Counted from the first letter of the stretch, positions 21,451-33,417 are shown. The stretch: DNA of 64,000 nt from Marsupella aquatica (GCA_973895155.1 OZ316895.1:496001-560000), one strand, 5' to 3'. Numbers and translations are program-made. The notes: generated by a model not told the origin, from the sequence alone.

Positions 21451-22666
21451 AATGGGCTCACCAATTAAAGTCTCCATATCCGTCTACACATTGTGAGGCT
21501 TCTAAAAACGGTATGTAGGTTAATTTTCGTTTTTGTCAGCCATTGTGTTGTATTTTTGGACTGAGACAATCCTAATCCAAAGTTCACTTTTGGTCTTTTC
21601 TCTGAGAATGGTGTTTGGTGCACTTGCAGAATCGAGACCTGGTCCCGTCAAGCGGAAGTTGCTGATTTTGGACCTTAATAAAATACTTTGGGATTCTATT
21701 GAATTCCAAAGCAAGGGCACATCCAGGAATATTGTCACCTCAAGTGGAGTGCATTGGGATAGAAAAAATGGTATTAGTCGCATGTATACAGAACGACCAG
21801 GGCTCCATGAGTTTCTAAAGTTGGTTTTTGACAGATTTGACGTTGCAATTTGGACTTGTGCTGGGGTAGAACGAACAGTGAAAATGCTGAACATGATGTT
21901 CACTGTTGAGGAGCGGTTGAAACTTAAGTTTGTATTCACACAGGTGGAAGCCTTTGACACAGGCATTCAAAGGCGTGACATTACAAACGGAAAGGCAAAT
22001 GTGCTACTGAAGGATTTTCAGGTGGTATGGAATGCATTTGGAAATCTATATGATGAAACCAACACCCTCCTTGTGGATGACTCCCCCCTTAAGGCATTTG
22101 CCAACCCAGACATGACCAGATTATTTCCAGTGCCCTACACGCATGCCAATCGTGGAGATAATTTTCTTCTAGCAATTCTTTGGCCATGTCTTGAGAAACT
22201 ATCACATGCAAGTGACATTCGATGTTATCTTCTTCTCAACTCTCCAAAGTGGTCTCTTTTGCACATGAAGAGAGACAAGGCAAAAAATGAGATTACTTAT
22301 GATCAACTTAGCAAGAGATTTGCAGCAAAAATTTGGAAGTCACAGTTTACACATAGTGTGTTGGACCTCAACAGTAATGAGATCCCTTGGAATGTAAAGC
22401 ACCGTATATGTAGTTTACGTCCTGAGGTGGAACTTGACAATGCACTTGTCAACTCACTTGCTAAATCATTTTTAGGAAAGGACTATTCAGGTCCATATAG
22501 AGAAAATCCCAGACACTTTTTGCGGGAGATTATAGCCATTAGGAACAACACCACCAGATTTCAACTCCCTGAAAATAAAGGGAGTTGCAACCGTGACAAT
22601 AGGGTAGATAGGAAAGGAGACAGGGGCACATGCTCAAATACACATTGTAGGGAGCACTTGGTTTAG
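21451..22666 (+). CDS. FCP1/NIF-type HAD phosphatase-like protein
   Basis: Exons 21451-21510 and 21630-22666 join in phase through GT-AG borders; the true start is not found. The second exon encodes the NIF/FCP1 core: LLILDLNKILWD (the DxDxT/V site, with the second Asp replaced by Asn), MYTERPGLHEFL, VAIWTCAGVERTVKML and NTLLVDDSPLKAFANPD. The DLN form is one I recall from other plant members, so it may be a subfamily trait, but loss of the acid Asp makes classic phosphatase activity doubtful. The C-terminal part holds HFLREIIAIRNNTTRF. This loosely recalls the RNase L/IRE1 KEN core (LLRAIRNK-HHY) and is only a suggestion. The gene sits inside the transposon, 60 bp after the stop of the preceding gene, and may be spliced to it. 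Confidence 0.72.
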
Positions 22667-22916
22667 ATATTTAATTGACTTGTGTTAAGCCCCTTGGATA
22701 GTACTAGAAATATGTTCGTATTCAATGTAAATTTGCAGATAATTGTATAAAGATATTTTATAATCTATTTGGAATGATGTTATTTTGTTCACAGAATATC
22801 TGGTCCTTAAATGGGGATGAAATAACTTTATAAGTTTTTATCCTCCATTTCTATGTGAGTTATTAAATAATATAACATGTATTATTTATTAATATAATAT
22901 TAATGTGATTTGGCCT

Positions 22917-23000
22917 ATAAAGTGTACATTTAGAGACACAAAAGTGTACATTTGGGTGTCTTGAAGTGTACATTTGGGGCCATGAAAGTGTACATTTCAA
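22917..23000 (+). repeat. Right array of GTGTACATTT motifs
   Basis: Four copies of aaagtgtacattt with variable linkers lie just inside the right inverted repeat, mirroring the position of the left array but in the same orientation. Confidence 0.85.
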
Positions 23001-23022
23001 GACTCATTTGTGAACAAAAGAA

Positions 23023-23043
23023 AATACACTTTTAATGAATAGG
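23023..23043 (-). repeat. Right copy of the 21-bp inner terminal inverted repeat
   Basis: Its reverse complement matches 9941-9961 exactly. The string caatgcat just outside it (23063-23070) mirrors atgcattg at 9908-9915. Confidence 0.85.
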
Positions 23044-23120
23044 TTGATATAAGCAACTACCGCAATGCATATGTTAGAAGCATTTTATTTGATATTTGCA
23101 GTGGACAACTACACACGGTA

Positions 23121-23370
23121 GTTTCATGCACTTATCTAGGTGAATCATGCACTATGAGGGTACACACGTAATTTCATGCACTTACCCAGATGAATCATGC
23201 ACTATGAGGGTTTGGGGAATGAGGAGTTTAATGTGCACGACCTCACAAGACATATGCAGACGTGCAGAACCCATCTCACATGCACTCATTGGAAAGTACA
23301 ACTTGCACATATGGATAAGTGCATGAAAGACATCTCATGCACTTATGAGATACTAGTGCATAAGTTGGAT
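23121..23370 (-). repeat. Right outer array of ATGCACTTA motifs with a 51-bp duplication
   Basis: Motifs atgcactta, catgcacttaccc, atgcactcatt and ataagtgcat recur over 250 bp, mostly as the reverse complement of the left array. Near 23,110-23,210 a block with tgaatcatgcactatgaggg is present twice in tandem. Confidence 0.6.
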
Positions 23371-23411
23371 AAGTACAGGTTTGGGGTGTCTTCCCGGGAG
23401 ACACGATAGAT

Positions 23412-23748
23412 TGTAAGAATCTGATATCTTGAATATATCGAATGAATGCCAAGTGAAGGCAAGGGCCCCACATAAATACAAGTCTGAGAGTTCAACGGAT
23501 TTGAACAAGATCCATCAAGGGATAGAAGCAAAAGGCCTATTAATCAATCTATGGTGGGAGATACAATGTACATCTAGATCTAACAAACAAAGTAATCACT
23601 AGCGGACAATGCACCGGGTATACCAGAGGAGTGGGGCAGGACAAACGGAAGAGTGGAGTTGATCCTCAGTGAGATCACAAATGATGCTTTGGCACTTGGA
23701 AGTGCAGAGCCAAGTAACTTCCTATCTAAGGCTAAGTTATTGTCAACA
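23412..23748 (-). repeat. 3' LTR of the reverse copia element
   Basis: This 337-bp LTR is nearly the same as 25846-26166; the other copy lacks a few short stretches, for example near 23,495. On the minus strand it begins TG and ends CA. Confidence 0.88.
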
Positions 23749-24197
23749 CCCTCCCTCACTCTAAGTGCTAAAGTGATCTGAAGCAGTGGAAGACGATGGT
23801 CCTTACAAAAGTGCAGTGGCAGATCCGGATGACATGGTCCTCTTGGATTTACATAGATATCTGGTTGATGTTAACAAGCTTAAGAAAGGTGGTGCGTTTG
23901 TTGGATCAAAAGCTTGAGCAGCTTCAATGGAGACTAGCAAAGAAGACTTGCCTTGAAGTAGAGCCAAAAGAAAGTAAGCAAATTTTGAGGCTCGTGACGG
24001 ATAGTATTGTGAAAAGTCATATTCTCACAAAGTTGAGAATATAGGTTGGGCCATCTGAGTTGATGTCCTATTGGTGCATCAATAAAGCATATAGAAGAGT
24101 GGGCAGAGATGCTCTAAAGCATACAAAAGAGCGGGCAGCCTTCAAATGGGTGAAATGAGAAGTGTTGAATGGAAACTAGTATAAGTCCCAGCAATAA

Positions 24198-24332
24198 CAG
24201 ATTTGTAGGTACTGGCTCAATCTTCATGATATACGGGACAAGATCAAAAATCAAGAGATCTAATTACAGACAAGATCAAAAATCAAGATCGTCCCGTATA
24301 TCATGAAGATTGAGCCAGTACCTACAAATCTG
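24198..24332. repeat. Perfect 42-bp inverted repeat with 51-bp loop
   Basis: Arms 24198-24239 and 24291-24332 are exact reverse complements and could form a long hairpin. The loop has two copies of caagatcaaaaatcaaga. It lies between the pol remnant and the left LTR of the deleted copia element and is not a normal part of such elements. Confidence 0.9.
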
Positions 24333-24387
24333 GCTTAATATACGAGACGAGATCAAAAATCAGATCTTTATGTCATAATTAGACAGC

Positions 24388-25745
24388 TTATTGGGCGCTG
24401 GAAGATAGGACCATGTACTCTAATTTGGTAGAAGATTTGCTGGTAGTAGCTTGGCGCTTGCTGTGCCAACAAATGGGGCTATCGCCAAGTGTTAAAATGT
24501 AAGCCCCAATGGATCTGCGAGTGGTAGGGTAGGTAGCCCAATCCGCATCAGTGTAAACAGAGAGAGTGAGAGGGCTCTGCGACGGTAAAAATTCCATAGT
24601 GAGTAGTGTGCTTGAGGTATCAAAATATGTGTGTTAGTGGCCTGCATGTGATCTTCCCGAGGATCTTGCATAAATCTACTGACGAGACCAACAACAAAGG
24701 ATAAGTCCGGACGGGTGTTGGTGGGACAAATGATTTTTCCTACCATCCTATAGTATAGATGGGCATCGACAGGAGGAGCTGAAGAGTCAATGAATAGAGA
24801 TAACGGTGTCAGTCGATAAGGGAGTGAGAGCAGGGGTGCAAGAACTCATGTTGAATTCATTGAGGATCTTGATCTTCAACTCACAGTAGCTATGTTGATG
24901 TATGGTGATGCCAGCTGTGGATGTATCAAATTCAATGCCCAAATATTTCTGAATGCAGCCAAGGTCCTTCATGCTGAAATGTTTGCAGAGTTCAGCTTGG
25001 TGTGAAGCAATGACGTCGTCGTTGCTGCCAGTGATATAAAAATCATCCACATGAGTAAGGAGTATAGTCAGGTCCTTACCAACACAAATTTGGTAGAGAT
25101 TGTTGTCAAGCATGCTACATGACCAACCAAGCTTTGTAAGAAGAGCATGTAAGGTGTCGTACCATGCTTTGGAGGATTGCCGAAGGCCATAAAGGGAATT
25201 GTTAAGGAGGCATACAAGATGTTCCTATCCACGGAGGTGATGACCAGGAGGTTGTTGCATACAAATCTTTTCATGAACCTTGTTGTGAAGAAACGTTGTA
25301 TCAACATCCATGTGAATAATACTCCAACCGTGAGAAGCAACAATGGCAGTGCTGGTGCAAAGAGTGGCCCATTTGACCACCGGAGCAAAAGTTTCAAAAT
25401 AATAAATGCCATGCTTTTGATAGTTGTCTTTGGCAACAAGGCGAGCTTCAAGGCAAGCATGAGTAGCAGAGATGGACTTCCGTTTGAAAATCCACATAGA
25501 CTGTATGGCCTCTTTACCAAGAGGTAATTCCACCAGAGACCAAGTGTTAGTTTTATGAATGGAATCAAGTTCTTCTTCCATAGCGGCAGACCAACCTGGA
25601 TGTAATAGGGCCTGTTTGAGAGAAACATTATCATTTTGATAGAAGGGTCATCAGTTTCAACAGTGCAGCCAAAATTTCCAGAGCGAGTTCCAGAGGAGGC
25701 GGCTGAGCATGAAACCCAAGAAGTTGAGAGTTGTGAGAACAAAGT
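24388..25745 (-). pseudogene. Copia reverse transcriptase/RNase H remnant
   Basis: Minus-strand fragments in several frames match copia pol from the start of the RT to RNase H. They include NTWSLVELPLGKEAIQ, ARLVAKDNYQKHG, ETFAPVVKWATL, IIHMDVDTTFLHNKV, THVDDFYITG (altered YVDD), FSMKDLG-I-KYLGIEF, and the RNase H stretch YTDADWATYPTTRRS with CWHSKRQATTSKSS. Frame changes near 25,580 and 24,750 and stops make it non-functional. Confidence 0.88.
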
Positions 25746-25845
25746 CTGCCAGAACGTCGTTTGCCTGTAGCCACCGAAACAATTGGAGCTGGGTCCGGAA
25801 CAGCAACAGCACTAGTATCAGCCAGTTGATCTGGCTCTGATACCT

Positions 25846-26166
25846 TGTAAGAATCTGATATCTTGAATATATTGAATGAATGCCAAGTGAAGGCGAGGGC
25901 CCCACATAAATACAAGTCTGAGAGTCCAATGGAACAAGATCCATCAAGGGACAGAAGCAAAAGGCCTATCAATCTATGCTAGGAGATACAATGTACGTCT
26001 AATAGACAAAGTAATCACTAGCTGACAATGCGCCGGGGATACCGGAGGAGTGGGGCAGGTTAAATGGAAGAGTGGAGCTGATCTCAATGAGATCACAAAT
26101 GATGTTTTGGCACTTGGAAATGCAGAGCCAAGTAACTTCCTATCTAAGGCTAAGTTATTGTCAACA
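25846..26166 (-). repeat. 5' LTR of the reverse copia element
   Basis: This 321-bp LTR pairs with 23412-23748. The tRNA-Met primer binding site lies directly beside it at about 25,834-25,845 on the minus strand. Confidence 0.88.
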
Positions 26167-28312
26167 AGATTGTATAGACAAGCCCAACTTCTGTGAGCTG
26201 CACATTATTGTCAAGAATAATGATGTTGATTAGGAGTGTTGTCCAGCACAAGTGTGATGGCCAGTGTGATGTGCAGGCAGTCAAACATTGCGAGGAGGTC
26301 AGCGAGTCGGCCTGGCAACTGCATTTCAAGGAACATGCGAGTTGTGAGGAGTGATGAGTTGGGTGTGGAAAAGGCGACGGGGAAGGTGCATCTCATCATT
26401 AGTAAAAAATGTCACCATAATCAAATTGCTAGAGAGTAATCTTGCTAGAGTGACATTTTGTAATCAGACCAAGAGAAAAGAAAGAGGAGGATTTGCAGAT
26501 TGTGGTCATTGAATCATCTGATCTAACTATGTTCGCCAGGGAAAAGCTGTGGGAAAAGGGGGAGTTTGTTACTTGGACAAACAGAAATACAATAACACTT
26601 TTACATTTGACCAATAGGGAAATGAAACAAAATTGACCAATTATGATCCAAACACTAACCCCGCAAAATGATAGACAAATTAAGCTGGAAACGTTGGGCA
26701 AGGGGGCCACCGAGTAATCAATTGGGAAAATATTTTGGATGAACCACAATATTTGATCTCATGACTCCTTTGATGAACCAAACACTTTTAAACATTAATA
26801 AAAGTGTTAGCTAATGTTTCAATTCAGTTCAGGTCACAATGGTCCGTCCCTTCTAAGTAGAAATCTTGTGCTATGGCTCATTGGCTGGAGTATTCCAAGT
26901 ATTTATTCGGAAGCTTAGCAACAGAGACCAGAAATATCCACTTTAGGGGCCAGATCGCCATGATGAAGCAGTGGGATCTGAACAATATTATGACTTTTTC
27001 TATAAAGAGGCCACATGCAATTAGAAATCCTACCATGGGTTTTTAATTACCTATTGGAAGAAATCATTGAAGCTAGCTCCATGGGTTTCTAATTACCAAC
27101 TGGAAGAAATCATTGAAGCTAGCTGAAGGGTAGTGGAGTACAGTAGATAAGGCAAGTTGTGTCAAAAGACTTAGGAGATAAGGCCTAGCTGCTTGTATAT
27201 CTTTTTGGGTTCTTTCCTACACATGGCATGAGTGACATGATTTGAATTCCAGTGGGGGAACATCTTTGGAGATTCAGAGCGTGGGCGTGTACAGGCCCTG
27301 CATTGGAACTTCTTGATGCAATTCTTGTGACCCCGTAAATGACAACAAGGGTTCATTCTTGACAATCACGAACATCGTGAGCGTGTACTCCTGGGCCTGC
27401 ATTGGAACTGTTTGATACAGGATTGTGATGCCCGAGCTAAAGGTGCCTTGATAGCCTCAAAGCAGTAGGTTTGTTTTTATTATATGGAAAGGATCAAGGC
27501 GTAAAGTAACCAAAAGATAGAGAAAGCTGGAGTTCAGCGTGCATCTGCATCTCACCCCTTGGTCATGCCTCATTTGGCTTGGTCTCTTTTCCAATGAGTA
27601 AAATGTTTGAACAAATAGCTCAGGCTTCATAATCGCAGTCCCAAAATCTACATGAAGACTGTCGCAGTACCAGCTGACCCATCTTTAAAATGCCAACAAG
27701 ACTCAATGACATAATCTTGTAAATCTAGCATTGTCGAATCTAGCGGATTCAGAAGTTCAATACACTATCCACACCCCAAACATTAACCTGTTTCCTATGT
27801 TTGCTATCGACAACCAATCAATTTTACTACGCAAACCGAAATTCTCAAATCACCACCTACTGTACGCAATACACAATATGTATTTTTGAGAGATTGCTGT
27901 TGTTTCTCCAGCCAAATCTCTTGAGATGTCTTCGTTAATACTTGAGACAACTGAAAGGCATCAAAAGTTCAGACTTCCTTGTGTCTCGGCTCTCCTTTTG
28001 TTATCTTTATTATACATTCCCGATTGACCCACCTACATCAGGAAAAAATTGGTTCGACTGGGCCATAAGTTAGAAGTGCTCTCAATACAAATTCGCTCGG
28101 AACTTACCACAGAATTGGGAACTTAGGACACATACTTAAGTAGGTGCACGCCCTCTACATAGACTACGCCGTACTCTCAACGTTACACCAAAGCTTCAGA
28201 ATGGGCAACATCAAGATCTCTAGAACCTGTTCGCTCTTATCTGTGTCTCTTCTAATGCATGCTGAATAATTTCCACAAAATTGAATGATTTTTTCTACAA
28301 CGAATATTTTGT
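26167..28312. other. Intergenic DNA between copia and UTP14
   Basis: No gene is recognised. A small inverted repeat (aaaatgtcac at 26406-26415 and gtgacatttt at 26450-26459) could form a short hairpin. At 27,035-27,125 a sequence with catgggtttctaattacc and gaagaaatcattgaagctagct is present twice in tandem. Near 27,260-27,430 the phrase on a gcctgcattggaact theme is repeated loosely. The right end must contain the UTP14 3' untranslated region. Confidence 0.5.
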
Positions 28313-31300
28313 CTATCGATGCCTTTTCCTTTTGGTCACAGAAGTGGCGGCCTGAGCATCTTTCCTCTTCGCAGACGCCTTGTCCTTGTCAAGTGTAATC
28401 GGATCAATAATTACTCCTGAACTTTTGATCACCTGCATGAGGACCATAAGTCAGCCACCACGAACAGACTATCGGACCAAACGACCTCGAATACTGCGTC
28501 CCTATCAACCAACGTAAACTTCAAGATTATCCTCCATAAAGTAACTGCCATATCGTAGTCATTTGCGAGAACGTAACACCCATCATAGGACTACTGGAAA
28601 CTTACAGCTGGACGAGTCATGTCGCGAAAAGCCTTATCGGTATTAAAATCACGGCCAATTGGTTGGCGAATACTCCTCTCAAACACCTCTCTCGACGAGA
28701 AAGGAAATGGGACTGACGGAGCAGTGTATTTTGCAGCCTAATTCCCACAAGGAGCCAACCCGAAAATTAATCAAAAGATTGTGATGAGAGCTCATAATAG
28801 CAATTAGTCACACTACCACATATCATTCAGCTTTAAATACTCGCTCTTGAACAACGGAACTGGAAAATAATTGAAAAGAAACTGCCCAAAGCACTGATAA
28901 AGTTACACCAAGAGCCTATGGTATATAATCAAACAGTCGATGTCTCACAAACCTTCTTATCCAGCTTTTCACTTATAATGACATGCTTCATTTGTGCATC
29001 CTTCCTCTTGCTCAGGGCGTTGTCTCGTTTGGTTTTCACTAGCTGTTGCTCCTTCAAAAGCCATGCTGGCTGACCTCTTATTTTCTGAACATGTGTCCAC
29101 TGACCCCACCCCGGCAAGCTGACCGGGCCTTCTCCCAAGGGTACCTCTTCATCGAGGACTTGAGATTTGACTTTTTCAAACTCTGCTTCAACATCGTCTC
29201 CTGCAAATGCCTGCCTTATTAAGTCCTGCTGAGACCCACTGGCATCTAGCAGGCCAAGCTGTCGGTTTTCATCATCACTATCATCGTCACTGAAGGTGCT
29301 TTGAGTCACACCCTCATGGGTTGAAAGTCCGTTAGGGGCTGTATCAGGCTTTTTTATTTGGCTCGGAATTTCCACCAGAACTCCTTTGCTCAAAGGTTTT
29401 CTTTGAGAACCAGCAATGGAAACTTCCACTTTCTTTGCAGGTACAGTTTCCACACCAGAATACGAGATTCTCCCATTCTGTGTAATTCCACCTATATGGC
29501 GACTTTCAGTTTGATGCTGGGCCTCTAGTCCATTGCTGTTTTCGATACGATTCGCTGTTCTTGAGGAATTTATCTTGCCAGGGGTCGATGATTTGTCTGT
29601 AGTAACTTTTGCTTTTGTAGACTTGTCAGGCAACTCCTCTTCGGATTCTTCACCGCTGTTATCATCAGCGACATCGTCAAGTTCACCAGGTGTTTGCCTC
29701 CTCCCAACCCTTGCATTTGACTGTTTTGATTCCCCAAATGAAATTCTCCCAGATGTTGTTGCTTCATTTACGTGCCCATTTTGACTTCTTGAATAGTCAT
29801 CATCCAACCCAAGAATGGTCCCGTCTTGTTCTGCTTGCTCGAGTTGCTCAAGAATCGCCATGGCTTCATTTTGAGCAGACTTCTTCTTCTTCTCAATAGC
29901 TCGTGCCTGTAGGGGAGCAGAGAATATGACTCATTTAAACGAATTATGTTCACTAAACTAAAGAGGTTCAATTTCCATAATCACAAATACCTTGTTTTTC
30001 ACAAAGAGATCGTATATCCAACAAGCTCGCCTTAAACTTAACTTCTACTTCATTTCCTCACTGGGAACTTTCTTACGGTACTCACCATGAAAGGAAGGGA
30101 AAACAACCCTGAGGAGGGAAGGTCTTCTTCATCGCCCTCTTCTAACGCTTTCAATGTCGCCACTTTAGCTTTGGCTAAAACCTTCGATTTTGCATTTCCT
30201 TCCAAAACTAAGCCAGTGATAGCGTTCTCCGCCTCTTCCTCACTATCGCTTGATGCCTCATCGCTATCACTCAGGTTCGCTGAGTGAATTTTTCTAGTCA
30301 ACGCAGCATGAGTTCGAAGTTGTTCAGCTATTGCATCTCTGGTGCCGTCATTCTCTGATGCGTTCAAGCCCCTCTTTAAAATTCTCCTGGCCCAACGTGA
30401 GCTATTCTTGTGCTTGAGTGTCATGCGTTCCTGTAGATGCAGGTAAACGACGATCAAGGCGAGACAAGCTTAGAGACGGAACGCCTAATTCTCACTAAAG
30501 CTTAAACCAGAAGTCTGACAATCATCCCAGTAAATTCAACGTAGGGTCATGGAGCGTTGAATTTGAATCTATGAGACTTATTTGTTAAATGCTAGAATGA
30601 AGCCGAGTAAAGATATCAACACTGACTGAAGAAACCAAGTTAAAGACTACGGGTATTCAGTTGGGTCATCTGGCAGGAACATTGTACTAGAACTTCTATG
30701 AGTCTCTGTTGATAGATCAGAGTGGGAGCACCAATAATAGAGAGTCAAAAAATATATTCGGTCTGAAGTAGATTATTCATTAGTACTAGAGAGATAGCAC
30801 ATCCGGAACCCTTCTTTCGCCTTGTGCTAAAGAGGTTGTCCAACTTACTTGAGCTCTATTGAACTCCCGTTTGATTGCTGCTGCTTTAGATGCTTCTGGG
30901 TCTGCCCCCGCAATTGCAGCATCAACATCCGCTTTGGATTTTTGGTCTTTCTGAAGCAACCTGTGAAACGCTTTTGATTTTATCTTTTTCAGTCGCTTTG
31001 ATTTAACTTCGTGTCGAAATAAAAGGTTTCGCATTTTTGCCAATCTTTCCTGGCGCTCTCGCACTTCCTCAACCGTCAACTGAAGTCACAAATGAAGAGT
31101 TCTGGTATAAGTTGCAGTTCTGTTTTCCATTAAGCCAGCTATATAGACAAAATAGTCAGTGGTATGTGCAGCATCCGGTGTACTGTTCAGACTCGCTGTA
31201 AAACTGACTTTGTAATCGCAAGTCAAAAGTATGACAAAGCAGTTGGCAGTCTGCACAAATAATTCTAGACTTCTGCACCGATCACCTTGTGCTACATAGT

Positions 31301-33070
31301 GAAATGCTCTAAAGAAAATTAAAAATACAACAACGCTTTGCCAGTGATAATGACCGGAGATGGTACTGACAAAAAGAGGGACCCGAAATCATGCATGGGG
31401 CAGGAGGACAAACCTTGTTTAGCTCGAGCGCCTCAGCTGCTTCCACGTCCTGCGCCTCTGCAAGCTTACTCTCACGAAGTAGGGAATGTACTTCTTTTTC
31501 TAAATCGGTTGTAGGTTTAAAACTGGCAGCTAGAGAGGCAGTGGAAAGTGAGGGAGCAGGTTCGTGTTTATTGAAGACGATGGTGGGTGCTTCTCGATTC
31601 ATCTTCACTGTTGATTGCCACTTCGTAATGTCCTCACTCGTCTTCTGGTAACCTGCCTTCCTGTTTAACCTATCCTGAATTACTTTTGGCAAGGGGGCTT
31701 CTAAAGGGGCACCCCTCTTCTGCAGTTGCTCCATCCTCTTGCGAATTGTACCAAACCCAGCCGTATCCTGCAACGGTGTCATGAGATCCTCGACAGTGAT
31801 GCCGGATTTGCCATTTATATTTCCAGAGGATGGATTCAGGTTGAACTCTGATTCAGGATAAGCCTCCGAAAACACACGTTCCTTCCCTCGTCTTCCTTCT
31901 CTATCTGCAACGAGTTCCACACGTCCGCGAAGGTCAAATCTCCACATAACGATTCAAGAAGAATAAGTAAGGTTGATAGCTCGCCAAATATTACATACCT
32001 GGCCTTCCGATTTCCGACTTCCCTGTAACAGCCTCAATCATTCGACTATGCCTCCCCTCGTCATCGTCCTCATCGTCACTTTCTTCGTCTTCTTCTTCTT
32101 CTTCTTCTTCTCCTTCTCCTTCGGACTTGTCAGAGCTCTTGCCTTCCGCCTGCTCTTCCTCGTCATCCTCCATGTCCTCATCATCCTCGTCAAGATCCTC
32201 GTCTTTGTCATCCTCGTCTTCATCATCACTATCTTCATCGCTGTTCAGGTCTATTTCCTTGATCTTCTTCTTCGTTACTTTTTGAACTACAGCGTCATCG
32301 TCATCACCACCGAATGCTGTATCCTCGTCAATTTCCTCATCCTAAGTAGAAAATTGGGCAGAAAGCAGACAAAACAACCATCAGATAGTACCCCTAAATA
32401 GTTGCAATAGCATTCACAGGTCATAACACAACAGTTCAGTCATCGCTGGACCCATCCCAAAGACTGCCGTAAGGCGTATAGAAGCAAAGAATTCGCTGAC
32501 GCATTGAGCAAAGTTCTCTTCCGAGATTAGGGACATCTAGCCGTAGTTTGTAGGGCTTCGTTGATGAGCTGAATGAACCTAAGAATATCTTCTTTCGGTC
32601 TTAGCTAACCCACAAAGTTTCACACTTGTCCTCTCAACTTTGGTCTATCTCTATCCTACAACATTTCGTCTTCAATATGATCTCTTTTCGAATTTCCGGA
32701 ACAATAATTTAGGTCACATTCTTCTTACTCATGTTGAACCAGTCATGTGAGGCGGATCACGCATTGAAAGATAAAGCGCAACAGTTACCTCAAAATCCGA
32801 TGGCAGCTCATACTCCAAATGGTCCACATCATCAAATCGCTTATTCTTTCGTCGTTCCTCTTCCGGAACTCCCTCCTCATATTCATAAACATCCCCTTCA
32901 ATTTCTTCGGTGTCCTCTTTATTCTCCGACTCTCTCCGCCGCTCCTCCGACTGTCCAATTGCCTTCAGCAAGGTCGAGGCAAGCCCTCCAGAGCCCCTTG
33001 TCAATCTCATATTCTTCCCACCTCGTCGCTGCTTTCTCCCCCCACCCTTCAAAGCTGGATCCTTCCCCAT
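28313..33070 (-). CDS. UTP14: U3 snoRNA-associated protein 14 homologue (SSU processome)
   Basis: UTP14 belongs to the nucleolar small-subunit processome; in yeast it activates the helicase Dhr1 during 18S rRNA maturation. Eight exons join in frame: 33070-32789, 32341-31999, 31904-31414, 31079-30849, 30430-30086, 29906-28953, 28737-28606 and 28432-28313. They total 2,898 bp (965 aa). Family landmarks are GDVYEYEEGVPEEE, DHLEYELPSDFEDEEIDED, a long acidic run (exon 2), VFSEAYPESEFN, EDLMTPL, REAPTIVFNKHEP, MRNLLFRHEVKSKRLKKIKS, ERMTLKHKNSSRWARRILKRG and LPGWGQWT. The C terminus is basic (KRKRHR), fitting nucleolar targeting. The start was placed at MGKDPALKGGGRKQ because upstream in-frame residues look unlike the family; an earlier in-frame Met at 33169 exists. 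Confidence 0.93.
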
Positions 33071-33408
33071 GATGAATCGCACACGTCCTGGATTGGCGAG
33101 ATCATGGTCAGATGTCAGCAGGGGAAACACACACAAACACAGAACAATTTCGGCACCATAACTAGCCATGGGATTTCCTCATGCCTCTAGACTTTTAGTT
33201 GATTCAGGACACTAGTAATCACAGAAGAAATGAGAAAAACAGTATGTTCCATATTAGTCCTACCACTGTAAGTGCTTTCTTCTCCATAAGTCTCCCCTGT
33301 CAACGGACCCTTTAACACGAAAATCCAAAATTCGGATCCTGCCGGATCTTAGTCCCCTTCTACCACTGCAGCAGTCACATTTTGCTCTTCCTCTTACGAA
33401 AAAAGTAT

Positions 33409-33417
33409 AAACCCTAG
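33409..33417. promoter_or_regulatory. Telo-box upstream of UTP14
   Basis: The sequence aaaccctag, followed closely by ataaaccctt, lies about 340 bp upstream of the UTP14 start codon. Telo-boxes (AAACCCTA) are known in plants as promoter motifs of ribosomal protein and ribosome biogenesis genes. Confidence 0.5.

Larger units (their letters stand above)
7327..23409. mobile_element. Large composite DNA transposon with layered inverted ends
   Basis: Both ends show the same blocks in mirror order, reading inward: an array of TAAGTGCAT-like motifs, then ATGCATTG, then a perfect 21-bp inverted repeat (9941-9961 and 23023-23043). An array of GTGTACATTT motifs lies inside each, but in direct orientation. 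Between them are a transposase-like gene, a ParB/methyltransferase-like gene and an FCP1-like gene. The octamer ctatcgtg (7327-7334) has its reverse complement at 23402-23409 and was used to set the outer limits. Those limits are the weakest part of the call; no convincing target site duplication was found. Without the inserted LINE the element would be about 13.6 kb. Confidence 0.7.
23412..26166 (-). mobile_element. Internally deleted Ty1/copia LTR retrotransposon
   Basis: Two direct LTRs (23412-23748 and 25846-26166) bracket a minus-strand pol remnant. Reading on the minus strand, the LTR starts TGTTGACAATAAC and ends CTTACA. The primer binding site next to the right LTR reads GGTATCAGAGCC, complementary to initiator tRNA-Met. 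A purine tract gtgagggaggg precedes the left LTR. Gag, protease and integrase are missing. The flank reads agatt on both sides within one base of uncertainty. The left LTR begins two bases beyond the presumed end of the large transposon. Confidence 0.88.

Noticed and set aside
10551-22666. An integrated giant virus fragment, suggested by methyltransferase-like, ParB-like and phosphatase-like genes.
   Set aside because: The genes have GT-AG introns, lie between inverted repeats, and no capsid, polymerase or other virus hallmark gene is seen.
32731-33190. Plus-strand frames over the first UTP14 exon.
   Set aside because: They lie opposite a well-supported exon and have no recognisable domain.
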